Under the pieces are notes generated by a model. It saw nothing but the letters and a program-made list of their open reading frames with translations, was not told the DNA's origin and ran no database searches. Below, one piece after another: positions 50,236 to 58,942 of a stretch of 64,000 nt of DNA. The DNA is from an uncultured Anaerolineales bacterium (GTDB taxonomy: Bacteria > Chloroflexota > Anaerolineae > Anaerolineales > UBA4823). Numbering within the stretch: the first letter of the stretch is position 1; each line of letters opens with the position of its first letter. The stretch is taken from assembly GCA_937928795.1 (NCBI GenBank), contig CALFWB010000040.1, forward strand, positions 1-64,000, read 5' to 3'. Made by a program: the position numbers and the translations under genes.

Positions 50236-53160
50236 TCAGTCCGTGATCTTAAAGATGACCTCTGCTTGGGAAGCATTGCCGGCTAAATCGTATACGATGG
50301 CAACTACGCGATGAGAGCCTACACGGGATTGCCACGGAAAAGCATAGGGTGGTTGGGTGAAGGTATGGATGATACCTCCATCCAAGTAGAGCTCAACTCT
50401 TTGAATGTCCAAATTGTCGGCGGCTTGAATTTGAAAGGTAAGGGTGGTGAATTCTTTGATGGAATAAGTTCTTTCGCTTTCGGGAAAGGTTATGCTCAAG
50501 GTCGGAGGAGTATTATCAACAGTCAGTTGAAGGAGGGCAGTTTCAACGCGATTTTCCTTACCAACGACTTGGAGTTGAAGCGTGTATAAACCGCTCAACC
50601 CCTGGGTATCCCAAGAGCCGAGCTTTCCGTCTTTCACAGGATTTGGCTGATCGCTGCCGATTTGAATCCAACGGCGGGGAAACAATCCCTCGCCAACTTG
50701 CAAGCGATAATATTGAAAGTTTTCACCACCTGCACTGCCGACAATCGGGATAATGCCGCGCACATAAGAAAACATTTGAGGTGAGGTGATTCGGGCGTTC
50801 TGGGAAGAGAGTGAGGGCGACTGAATTCGATCATACTCTTTCGGAGGGAGGGGAATGCCTTCTGCTAATGCCCACTGGTGCGCTTCCGCTGGGATTACCA
50901 TGTAACGTTGTTCTTTAACCAATTCCAAAGGCGTGAAAACGGTTGCCAGTCGTCCGGTTTGCTCATTAATCAAGTAGGTCTGAAAGAGCTGATCGGTTTG
51001 GCGAGGCTCGAACCCGGAAATAAAAATCTCGCTCACGATTGACGGACAATCTGCGTCAGGTAACATCCCAGACGGATCGCAGACATTTTGTCTTAATAAT
51101 GTCGGCGGCATTGTCCAATCCGAAGCTGGAAATTTTTGAGAGCTATATTGCATCAAGGCATGCCAAAGATTCATTACACTGGAGGGTTTGAGAGAGAGCT
51201 CGGGGGTTTGTTCGTTTCCCAGCCAAACTGCAACTAACCGCTGAGGCGTATAACCAACTGTCCAATATTGATTGGGATGGAAAGTGCGACCTAGTTTAGC
51301 AGCGCTGCGCCGCCCAATTTCAAAAGGATTGGGGTGTCCAAATGTCTGCCAACGTGCTGCCTCATCAGCCAAGACATGCGTGAGAAGATAGGCAAGCTCA
51401 GGGCTGATAACAGCTCGGTTTTCAAGGGTGGTTTGATCGTTATCAAGGTCAAAGAGCGTTTTACCGTTCCGTTCGCTTGCCTTTTGGATCAGGATAGGAT
51501 AGACCTGTGGCGTGGATTGAAAGGATGCTTTCGTCCTTCTCCACCCTCTGAGTAGGCCTTGATTTGCGAGGACTTGATAGGCTTGGGCAATTTCCAAGAT
51601 GGAGACTTTACTTGAGAAGAAAAGCTGCTTGGGGTCAAGCGCAGTTGTGGTTGTCTTTTCTGGGGATTCGTCTAGGCGGATACCCAGTTGTTGAATGACG
51701 TTTGAAATGGTTTCTGTCCCAATTTGATTAAATAGAGATAAAGCTGGCGCAAAATAATCATTGGCAAGGGCGATGCGAGCTCGCAGCGGGCCATGAAACT
51801 TTCCATCGAGGTTGGCGAGAATTTCTTCAGAGTCTGGGGGAATATCCCATTGAAGCGTTGCCGGTTGAATACCACGGGAGAAGGCGGCTAAATAGACAAA
51901 AGGAGTCAGAATTGTGCCTCCCCGATGCTTTTCTAGGGCTTTATTTACAAAGGGTTGTTTTTCATCTAAAGTTTGGGCAAAACTTGCCAAAGCCAGAACT
52001 TGGTTTGTAGCTGGTTCGATAATTATCCCTTGAGCTTGCAATGGGAATGAGAAAGTATTAGAAGTAGCAGCTACTCCGGGCAAGAGCAGCGCTGCGGGAC
52101 AATCCGTGGCTGTGGGGGTAGAAGGATCGTCAGTGTGTGTGATTCGAGACATCTGCACTTGCAGCGTGCATTCGAGATTGTGTTGCAGATCGGGATCGAT
52201 TGTGGTTAGAACATCCCAACCGCCGCGCTCGACCACTTCCAAAGGAAAAAGCTCAGAAAGTTGTTGAAGGATGATCGCAACATACGCAGGATGATGTAAC
52301 TCAAGATTGATAGAAGAGGGGGCAAATTTTAGATTTTCCAAATTCGCTGACCCGATTTCCTCCGTTCGCATCCAACCGCTTTTGATCAGATGGACAAGAA
52401 TATCCCCGGTTCGCTTGCGCACGACCTCTGGCGCATTGAGAGGGTGAATCGTTGGGCTCTCAAGGATGGAAACGAGCGCCGCAGCTTCGATCATATCCAA
52501 CTCTGCAGCCGATTTATTGAAATACAGTTGCGCTGCAGTTTCAGCTCCGTAAATCAGGGGTCCAAATTTGGCGCTATTGAGATACCAGATCAATGTCTGT
52601 AGTTTTCCATAGCGCTGGTTGAGTTGTGCGCCGAGGATCTTGGCGCGTAAGGTTTTTCGCCAGCTTGGGGTTTCGCTCCACAGGATCAAATCGTAAGCTA
52701 AGTGCTGAGCGATAGTGTTGAGTTGAGGGGTGGCGAAATCGCGTAAGCTTAATGCGGGGTTTGGGGAGAAATCCGGTTCGAGGGAAGCAATTACGGCGCG
52801 GGCAAGGGGAGATTCTAGAGCGAGTTTTGGGAGGGGGCTTGAGGAGTCGGGTAAGTCTAACCACAAGCGTTGAATGGCGGGATACTCTAAGCTGGCAAGA
52901 ACCGTTTTTCCATCGCGAGCAAGAAATCGAGTTGGGTTCTTTAGGTCACCATCTTGAGTATTAAGGAGTTGCTCGACTTTTTCAAAGGGTGGGAGATCGC
53001 TTAATAGACTGGTAACAAACCCTCCTAACCCAAGGATGGCAAAAGTCAAAGAAAGGCTGATCACGGTTGCTATGAACCAGCCAGTGACGGGCAGAGGATT
53101 GCGACGCCAAACCTGTTCCCGTCTGCGGCGTTGACGAATGATCTGCGTGACTGTTTTCAT
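50236..53160 (-). CDS. Class A penicillin-binding protein homologue with degenerate active sites
   Basis: 974 residues with the class A layout: membrane segment (25-50), GT51-like domain (about 75-265), transpeptidase-like domain (about 300-680) and a C-terminal Ig-like domain (about 880-974). Every catalytic motif is altered. GT51: the EDxxF motif reads LEPDF (127-131), GGSTxTQQ reads QLNTIAQH, and the second Glu in RKxxE is Arg (RKTLR). Transpeptidase: SxxK reads TILT (416-419), SxN reads DYF (468-470), KTG reads KLG (622-624). The frame is intact, so this looks like a retained pseudoenzyme. It starts 3 bases after recN. Confidence 0.82.
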   Translation of the reverse strand: MKTVTQIIRQRRRREQVWRRNPLPVTGWFIATVISLSLTFAILGLGGFVTSLLSDLPPFEKVEQLLNTQDGDLKNPTRFLARDGKTVLASLEYPAIQRLWLDLPDSSSPLPKLALESPLARAVIASLEPDFSPNPALSLRDFATPQLNTIAQHLAYDLILWSETPSWRKTLRAKILGAQLNQRYGKLQTLIWYLNSAKFGPLIYGAETAAQLYFNKSAAELDMIEAAALVSILESPTIHPLNAPEVVRKRTGDILVHLIKSGWMRTEEIGSANLENLKFAPSSINLELHHPAYVAIILQQLSELFPLEVVERGGWDVLTTIDPDLQHNLECTLQVQMSRITHTDDPSTPTATDCPAALLLPGVAATSNTFSFPLQAQGIIIEPATNQVLALASFAQTLDEKQPFVNKALEKHRGGTILTPFVYLAAFSRGIQPATLQWDIPPDSEEILANLDGKFHGPLRARIALANDYFAPALSLFNQIGTETISNVIQQLGIRLDESPEKTTTTALDPKQLFFSSKVSILEIAQAYQVLANQGLLRGWRRTKASFQSTPQVYPILIQKASERNGKTLFDLDNDQTTLENRAVISPELAYLLTHVLADEAARWQTFGHPNPFEIGRRSAAKLGRTFHPNQYWTVGYTPQRLVAVWLGNEQTPELSLKPSSVMNLWHALMQYSSQKFPASDWTMPPTLLRQNVCDPSGMLPDADCPSIVSEIFISGFEPRQTDQLFQTYLINEQTGRLATVFTPLELVKEQRYMVIPAEAHQWALAEGIPLPPKEYDRIQSPSLSSQNARITSPQMFSYVRGIIPIVGSAGGENFQYYRLQVGEGLFPRRWIQIGSDQPNPVKDGKLGSWDTQGLSGLYTLQLQVVGKENRVETALLQLTVDNTPPTLSITFPESERTYSIKEFTTLTFQIQAADNLDIQRVELYLDGGIIHTFTQPPYAFPWQSRVGSHRVVAIVYDLAGNASQAEVIFKITD

Positions 53161-53163
53161 CGG

Positions 53164-54903
53164 TCAAAAGGTAGCGCTCTGGGCGATTTTCTCACTGACC
53201 ATGTGGAGCAATTCGCGTGCCGATTGCAGGGTGGCTTGGTTGAGATCGCCCATCATTTGCGCCAATTCTTCGACCCTTTGTTCACCTTTCAGGGTTTGCA
53301 CCTCAGTGATAGTGCGATTGTCGACAATCTTCTTACGGACTAGGAGATGTTGATCGCCGAAAGCGGCCAATTGGGGCAGGTGAGTGACACAGAAAACTTG
53401 ATGATGGCGCGCAAGTTGCCATAATTTCTCTCCGACAACTGCCCCGACTCGTCCACCTATGCCTTGGTCAATCTCATCAAAGACCAAACAAGGTACGTCA
53501 TCGGCTGCCGCCAAGACGCCTTTCAAAGCCAGCATCAGCCGTGAGGTTTCACCGCCGGAAGCAATCTTGATGAGGGGCTTATACCCTTCGCCGGGATTGG
53601 GGGCGATCAAGAATTCCACTTGATCAATGCCGCTGGAGTTAAAGGCGACCTTACGAGTGTTTCCCAGAGGGATACCGTTCTCCGCGTCGGTCTGATGAAT
53701 TTGCACCTGGAAGCGCGCTTTTTCCATGTTTAGGGAAGCCAGTTCGCGTTCAATGGCTTGAGCTAATGATAAGCTGTGTTGGCGACGATTCTCGGATAAC
53801 TTAAGAGCCACCTCGCCCAATTCGGTTAGCAGGTTTGTTTCAAGCTTGGACAGGGCTTCAATCCGCTCTGATGCAGAGGTGATTTCTTCCAATTGGCTAT
53901 GGGCCCGTTGGGCATACTTCAAGATGTCTTCCACACTCTCGCCGTATTTGCGTTTTAGGGATTGAATCAGATTGAGCCGCTCTTCGATAAAGTCAAGCCG
54001 TTTAGGGTTGTATTCGATTTCTTCGGCGTAGTGACGCAATTCTCGCGCAAGCTCGTTAAGCCTTTCAAAGATTTCCTCAGCCGACTCTAAGGTGCCGCTC
54101 TGCGAGCTATCCAGCCGCACAAGACTACCTAAATGGTGGACAACCTCACCCATCTGGTCAATAATTGAAGGATTTTCCGGGCTGCCCTCGTCTAGGATTA
54201 GGATGGATTGTTGAATCAAACTGGCAAGATTTTCGGCATTGGCTAAGCGGTTGCGCTCAGCAAGGAGGGTTTCTTCCTCACCTGTTTTTAGGTGAGCATT
54301 TTCGATCTCGGCGATTTGGTATCGGAGGACATCTAATCGCCGCGCTGCTTCTTGTTCGATTTGGCGCAGATGAAACAATTCCCGCTGAACCTCTGTCAAT
54401 TCCCGATATATCTTTTGGTATGCGGAACGCAAGGGTTCGTTTTTGGCGTAATTGTCCAATAAGTGCAGATGCTGATTGACCTTCAGCAAGGATAAATGCT
54501 CCGATTGACCATGGATATCTACCAAATATTCGCCGATTTCCCTTAGGGTTGACAGGCTAACAACCCGCCCGTTAACGCGTGCAATGTGACGGCCGCTTGA
54601 GCGGATTTCACGGCATAGAGAAACTTGCTCGTTATCTTCATCCAGCTCCTCCCGCATTAAGATTTCTAGCAGGGGCTTGCGGATGGTTTGCGGGATAAAG
54701 AAATCTCCTTCTATGAGTGCTTTCTCTGCGCCACTGCGGATGTAGCTAATATCTGCCTTCCCTCCCACAAGTGCTTCGAGGGCATCAACTAAGATGGATT
54801 TTCCTGCTCCTGTCTCGCCGGTTAGGATGACCAAGCCGGGCTCAAAGTGGAGATTGAGTTCTTCAATGATCGCAAAATTGGAGATGCGCAATTCTTCGAG
54901 CAT
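53164..54903 (-). CDS. recN: DNA repair protein RecN
   Basis: 579 residues, SMC-like ATPase. Walker A GETGAGKSILVDALEALVGGKAD, N-terminal LRISNFAIIEELNLHFEPGLVILTGETG, central coiled coils (about 150-370), signature GGETSRLMLALKG and Walker B VPCLVFDEIDQGIGGRVG, then CVTHLPQLAAFGDQHL. It acts early at double-strand breaks. It is in one operon downstream of nadK and the zinc-finger membrane gene. Confidence 0.96.
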   Translation of the reverse strand: MLEELRISNFAIIEELNLHFEPGLVILTGETGAGKSILVDALEALVGGKADISYIRSGAEKALIEGDFFIPQTIRKPLLEILMREELDEDNEQVSLCREIRSSGRHIARVNGRVVSLSTLREIGEYLVDIHGQSEHLSLLKVNQHLHLLDNYAKNEPLRSAYQKIYRELTEVQRELFHLRQIEQEAARRLDVLRYQIAEIENAHLKTGEEETLLAERNRLANAENLASLIQQSILILDEGSPENPSIIDQMGEVVHHLGSLVRLDSSQSGTLESAEEIFERLNELARELRHYAEEIEYNPKRLDFIEERLNLIQSLKRKYGESVEDILKYAQRAHSQLEEITSASERIEALSKLETNLLTELGEVALKLSENRRQHSLSLAQAIERELASLNMEKARFQVQIHQTDAENGIPLGNTRKVAFNSSGIDQVEFLIAPNPGEGYKPLIKIASGGETSRLMLALKGVLAAADDVPCLVFDEIDQGIGGRVGAVVGEKLWQLARHHQVFCVTHLPQLAAFGDQHLLVRKKIVDNRTITEVQTLKGEQRVEELAQMMGDLNQATLQSARELLHMVSEKIAQSATF

Positions 54904-54918
54904 GGTTACAGCCGAGGT

Positions 54919-55452
54919 TTAGATTTTGAGTTGAATGCCGGAGAGCCGATAGTACACCGAAGAAGTGACAAGGAAGGAATACAAAGCTTGTAAGGCTAAG
55001 CTGATCAGTCCGCCAAAACTAGCCGAGGAGAGAGCGTTTAGGGCGATAAAAAGGCTGAGAAGCAAGTAGGGCAGTGATCCTAACGCAGTAGCGATGGCAA
55101 TGGTTTGATAGAGCCTTTTCGCGCGCCTTTTTTGGATCACAGCCCGACAGACTTCGGCGATGATCGTCCCAGCAATTGGCGATAAGAGAATGGCAAAGAA
55201 CCACAAGCGCGGGATCCATTGACTACCGAAGAAGGAAAGAACGGCCGCAAGAATGCTGGCGGTGATGTAATCATACCAAAGGGCGGTTTCAAAGGCTTTC
55301 TGCTGGCCCCGCACACAATCCTTACAGCGATAGCCGGTCGGGGTGAGAATGGCGCATTTGGGGCAAATGGGTTTTTCGCAGGTGCTACAACGTAAACTGG
55401 TTTCAGTGTTCGGATGGTAATAACAAGTGAGAGAAGGCGGTTGTTCGCTCAT
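54919..55452 (-). CDS. Membrane protein with N-terminal B-box-like zinc finger
   Basis: 177 residues. An N-terminal cysteine/histidine finger (CYYHPNTETSLRCSTCEKPICPKCAI..GYRCKDC) is followed by about four membrane segments. Such proteins are common in Chloroflexota and related groups, with unknown function. It overlaps nadK by 4 bases and precedes recN by 15 bases. Confidence 0.75.
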   Translation of the reverse strand: MSEQPPSLTCYYHPNTETSLRCSTCEKPICPKCAILTPTGYRCKDCVRGQQKAFETALWYDYITASILAAVLSFFGSQWIPRLWFFAILLSPIAGTIIAEVCRAVIQKRRAKRLYQTIAIATALGSLPYLLLSLFIALNALSSASFGGLISLALQALYSFLVTSSVYYRLSGIQLKI

Positions 55453-56324
55453 CGTGAGATTCCAGTAGCAGGGTTACGATTCATATGAGGAGTGAGGTTA
55501 CGATAAAAATAGCCCGGATCTTGAAAGCGGACAAAGTGGGCATCATGTTCACTTGCCCGTACCTCCACTTGGTCTTGATCGATCAGGGGGATAGGAGCTT
55601 GACCATCGATGCAGAGTAGGGCATCGTGATCCGTATGGATGATCACACGCACCGACGAGCCTTCAGCCAAAACGATGCCGCGGTCGATTGAAAGATGGGG
55701 CGCTACAGCTACAAGTAGGATATTGCGCAACTCAGGGGGTAAGATCGGGCCTCCCGCTGCCAGAGCGTATGCAGTTGATCCGGTAGCGGTGGATGCAATT
55801 AAGGCATCGGCAACGTAGGTGGTCAGGTATCGCCCGTCAACATGAGTCTCCAAGTGCACCGGGCGCACCATTTGACCGCGCCCGACGACAACTTCGTTAA
55901 GGACATGGTGGGTGCTTAAGGCCTTCTCATTGCGTTGATGGGTGCATGAAAGCATCATCCGCTTTTCTAACCAGAAATCGCCCTTTAGCACTCGCGGCAA
56001 ATATTGTTTCCATTCATTGAGGCGGATCTCCATCAAGAAGCCGAAACGACCAGCGTTAATACCGAGGATTGGGATGTCATAGGGTCCGCAAATATGACCC
56101 GCTCGGAGCATGGTGCCATCTCCGCCGAGGACAATGAGCAGATCAATTTCGTGATTTTTGATGCTCTGTGCTAATTTTTCCTCGTAAAGCATGGCAATTA
56201 AGGAGTCTTGACCATGTCGCTTGAGGAAATGAGCGATCTTATAGGCTTCTTGATTAGCTTCAGGCAAGCTAGGGTGAGCCGCAATCGCAATTTTCCGAAA
56301 AGTTGTTAAGTTCTTCTCGTTCAC
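55449..56324 (-). CDS. nadK: NAD(+)/NADH kinase
   Basis: 291 residues. VLGGDGTMLRAGH (GGDG motif with catalytic Asp), ILGINAGRFGFL, and STATGSTAYALAAGGPILPP, the NE/D and GGD hallmarks of NAD kinases, are intact. It makes NADP from NAD and ATP. GTG start with no ribosome site; TATAAT ends six bases before it on the minus strand, so the message is probably leaderless. It heads the nadK-membrane-recN-PBP operon. Confidence 0.95.
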   Translation of the reverse strand: MNEKNLTTFRKIAIAAHPSLPEANQEAYKIAHFLKRHGQDSLIAMLYEEKLAQSIKNHEIDLLIVLGGDGTMLRAGHICGPYDIPILGINAGRFGFLMEIRLNEWKQYLPRVLKGDFWLEKRMMLSCTHQRNEKALSTHHVLNEVVVGRGQMVRPVHLETHVDGRYLTTYVADALIASTATGSTAYALAAGGPILPPELRNILLVAVAPHLSIDRGIVLAEGSSVRVIIHTDHDALLCIDGQAPIPLIDQDQVEVRASEHDAHFVRFQDPGYFYRNLTPHMNRNPATGISR

Positions 56325-56336
56325 AGGTTTATTATA
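56322..56336 (-). promoter_or_regulatory. -10 element giving a leaderless nadK start
   Basis: TATAAT on the minus strand (56336-56331), followed after six bases by the GTG start codon. Confidence 0.5.
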
Positions 56337-56530
56337 ACCAGAGAACGGCGAATCGGGCTTAATTCGTTAGGAGGTTAGGTAGGGGGAGCCGTTGCCACTC
56401 CGGGGTTGTCTCCAGCAGGTATCGATTGGGCTATCCGAGCATGATGATCAGCCAAAGCCCAAGCGCAGCTTCAGCTTGAGAATTGCTGGCATACGAGAAA
56501 TTTTGAATGAGAGAAATACCAGTCAAGCGT

Positions 56531-56536
56531 TATAAT
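56531..56536 (+). promoter_or_regulatory. Likely -10 of the dipeptidase gene
   Basis: TATAAT 57 bases before ATG 56594. It lies inside the longer ORF-track frame and argues for the downstream start. No good -35 at 16-18 bases. Confidence 0.4.
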
Positions 56537-56593
56537 TTGATTGAGATCGAAAAAAGAGTGCGCGCGATCCAAACGGAGAGGAGTGAGCAAGCG

Positions 56594-57958
56594 ATGTGCG
56601 ATACTATGGTTGCAGTTGGAAATGCCACAAAAGATGGGTCAGTGATTTTGGCGAAGAATAGCGATCGGGAACCAAACGAAGCCCATGTCTTAGTCCATAT
56701 TCCCCACCAGAAGCATCCACCGAACAGCACCGTAAAATGCACCTATATTGAAATTCCGCAGGTTGAAGAAACCTATGAGGTTTTTCTAGCCAAGCCTTTT
56801 TGGATTTGGGGGTGCGAAATGGGGGTTAACGAGTATGGTGTGGCAATTGGAAATGAAGCGGTCTTTACTAAAGAACCTTATCAGAAAGAAGGGGGCTTAA
56901 TCGGGATGGATTTGATCCGTCTTGCCTTGGAGCGATCCCAAACCGCTTATCAAGCTCTGCGGGTGATTGTCGAATTATTGGAGCGATATGGTCAGGGTGG
57001 GAACTGCGGCTTTGAACATCCCACCTTTTATCACAATTCGTTCATTCTCGCTGATCCGAATGAAGCCTGGGTGCTAGAGACAGCCGGAAAATATTGGGCG
57101 GCAGAGCGCGTCAAAGATGTGCGCAGTATATCCAATGGGTTGACGATCGGGGAGACTTGGGACGAGGCATCGCCAGGCTTGGTTGAACACGCCATTGAAA
57201 AAGGGTGGTGTAAGTCCCGTGAAGATTTTCACTTTGCGCGGTGCTACTCTGACTTTCTCTATACCCGTTTGGATGGTTGTGTTCCACGCCAATGTCGTTC
57301 GATGGATTTGCTTCGAGAACAGGCCGCCAATATCGATGCGACAACGATGATGAAATTCTTGCGCGACCACGGACCGAGGGCACAAACTGATCCGACCTGG
57401 GATCCGAGCCGAGGGTGGATCATGGATACGCTTTGTGTCCATGCCAGCTTCGGACCCACCCGCCCTAGCCAATCCACTGGGGCAATGGTGGCTCATCTCA
57501 CCAAGGAACTACCCATCATTTGGGCAACCGGTACTTCAGCAACTTGCACTTCGGTTTTCAAGCCGCTCTTTCTGTGTGGCGAAGACTTTCCACCGTTGGG
57601 GAAAACCCCAAGCGGAAGTTACGATCCAGACTCTTTGTGGTGGCAACATGAACGTTTGCATCGTCAAGTTCTGCGCGATTATGCTCACCGAATTGCTGTT
57701 TATCGGGAAGACCGCGATCGATTGGAAAAAGAGTTTTTGAGCGAAACTGCGGCCACTTTGGAGGCTGTCCTCAAGCAAGATCCGACTGTTCGAGCTCGAA
57801 AGCTTAATGAATTAAGTCATCGCTGTTTTGAGCAGGCTGATCAAGCAACTCAAGCCTGGATTGAAAAGGTTGCTGCTACGCCTGTGAAAAAACCGCCCTC
57901 TTTTTTATTTTCCCTAAGCTGGCGAACTTTCAACAGGAAAGCTGGTTTATCCGTGTGA
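56594..57958 (+). CDS. C69-family dipeptidase
   Basis: 454 residues from ATG 56594. This start places Cys at position 2 (MCDTMVAVGNATKDGSVILAKNSDREPNEA), which becomes the N-terminal nucleophile of these Ntn hydrolases after Met removal. AGAGGAG lies about 10 bases upstream. The rest matches PepD-type dipeptidases, including WGCEMGVNEYGVAIGNEA and ILADPNEAWVLETAG. It is cytoplasmic; no signal peptide. Monocistronic. Confidence 0.9.
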   Translation: MCDTMVAVGNATKDGSVILAKNSDREPNEAHVLVHIPHQKHPPNSTVKCTYIEIPQVEETYEVFLAKPFWIWGCEMGVNEYGVAIGNEAVFTKEPYQKEGGLIGMDLIRLALERSQTAYQALRVIVELLERYGQGGNCGFEHPTFYHNSFILADPNEAWVLETAGKYWAAERVKDVRSISNGLTIGETWDEASPGLVEHAIEKGWCKSREDFHFARCYSDFLYTRLDGCVPRQCRSMDLLREQAANIDATTMMKFLRDHGPRAQTDPTWDPSRGWIMDTLCVHASFGPTRPSQSTGAMVAHLTKELPIIWATGTSATCTSVFKPLFLCGEDFPPLGKTPSGSYDPDSLWWQHERLHRQVLRDYAHRIAVYREDRDRLEKEFLSETAATLEAVLKQDPTVRARKLNELSHRCFEQADQATQAWIEKVAATPVKKPPSFLFSLSWRTFNRKAGLSV

Positions 57959-58105
57959 GTTGGACGGTGAGGTAGGATTTTTTAGCATCATGGTTTTGTA
58001 GTACCAAGCCCTGCTTAGTAGAAGCCTGTCACCTCAAGCGAGGCAAAGGCAGCAATTCTAAATTTGCACATTTGTTCGTCTTTGAGCAAGAAAGAGCAAA
58101 TTTTC

Positions 58106-58400
58106 GTAACATAGGCTTCAGCCTGTGTCGCGTTTCCACAAGCTAAAGCTTATGTTACGCGTGATAAGCTGCGCCAAGCGGATTTTTGTAACATAGGCTT
58201 CAGCCTGTTTTGCGTTTCCACAAGCTAAAGCTTATGTTACGCGTGATAAGCTGCGCCAAGCGGATTTTCGTAACATAGGCTTCAGCCTGTTTTGCGTTTC
58301 CACAAGCTAAAGCTTATGTTACGCGTAATAAGTCGCACCAAGCAGATTTTCGTAACATAGGCTTCAGCCTGTTTATGGTTTGCACAAGTGAGATTTATGC
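58106..58400. repeat. 82-bp tandem repeat, about 3.6 copies
   Basis: Copies start at 58106, 58188, 58270 and 58352, exactly 82 bases apart, nearly identical. Each begins GTAACATAGGCTTCAGCCTGT and contains ACAAGCTAAAGCTTATGTTAC, its imperfect inverse, so each copy can fold as one hairpin of about 60 bases. The last copy is truncated and diverged. A solitary relative is at 14908. Confidence 0.85.
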
Positions 58401-58534
58401 TACCTTTGCATGATATTCCCATGATGAAGGGAAAAGTTAGCATGGCATAAGTGGAACCGCACAAGTGGGGGGGCAGGACAAGAGAAAGAGCCCCAAAAAT
58501 CACATAGAACTCTTAGAGCCCGGATGGCGGTATA

Positions 58535-58612
58535 GTGTCCACGCAAAAGTCGTAGGACAACTCATTGAGTTGTCCTACAAAGCAACGTTGCCAACAACTT
58601 TTGAGTGCACAC
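58535..58612 (+). mobile_element. 78-bp MITE-like element, copy C, with 9-bp target duplication
   Basis: Ends GTGTCCACGCAAAAGTCGT and ACAACTTTTGAGTGCACAC around the GTAGGACAACTC palindrome. Flanked by perfect direct repeats GGCGGTATA (58526-58534 and 58613-58621). A clear insertion footprint. Confidence 0.85.
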
Positions 58613-58628
58613 GGCGGTATAAATTCAT

Positions 58629-58657
58629 TTGACAAAAAATTACAAGGCGGTTACACT
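58629..58657 (+). promoter_or_regulatory. Promoter of the liv operon
   Basis: TTGACA, 17 bases, TACACT. It begins a leader of about 280 bases. This leader includes CTATTTATAAATAG (58844-58857), a perfect 14-bp palindrome, and two CCAAAAGGGGGG tracts, possible regulatory sites. Confidence 0.55.
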
Positions 58658-58942
58658 ATAGAAAGCGAACGGTGCAATTTCTTTGCAGTGGTAGTGGTAG
58701 GTGTCTTAATCCAACGGATAAACTACCGAGCAAGGAGTGACAAAGTGCAATTTAGCCTTCGAAAAGCTCCAAAAGGGGGGGCAAGTTTTGCGGAGATGGT
58801 TGCTTCACCAAAAGGGGGGAGAGAAACTTCTGTTATTCTTTGTCTATTTATAAATAGAAAGGAGGGTATACCGGCCAATATACTGACTTAGCGATCCAAA
58901 TCACCCGTGTTCAAACTTTATTTAGACCAAGGAGTAGGAGAA

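Noticed and set aside
58106-58400. CRISPR-like array
   Set aside because: The 82-bp units are contiguous with no unique spacers and no cas genes are nearby; it is a tandem repeat.
58565-58891. 108-residue ORF upstream of livK
   Set aside because: Its first part is the MITE-like element and the rest lies over the liv promoter and leader.
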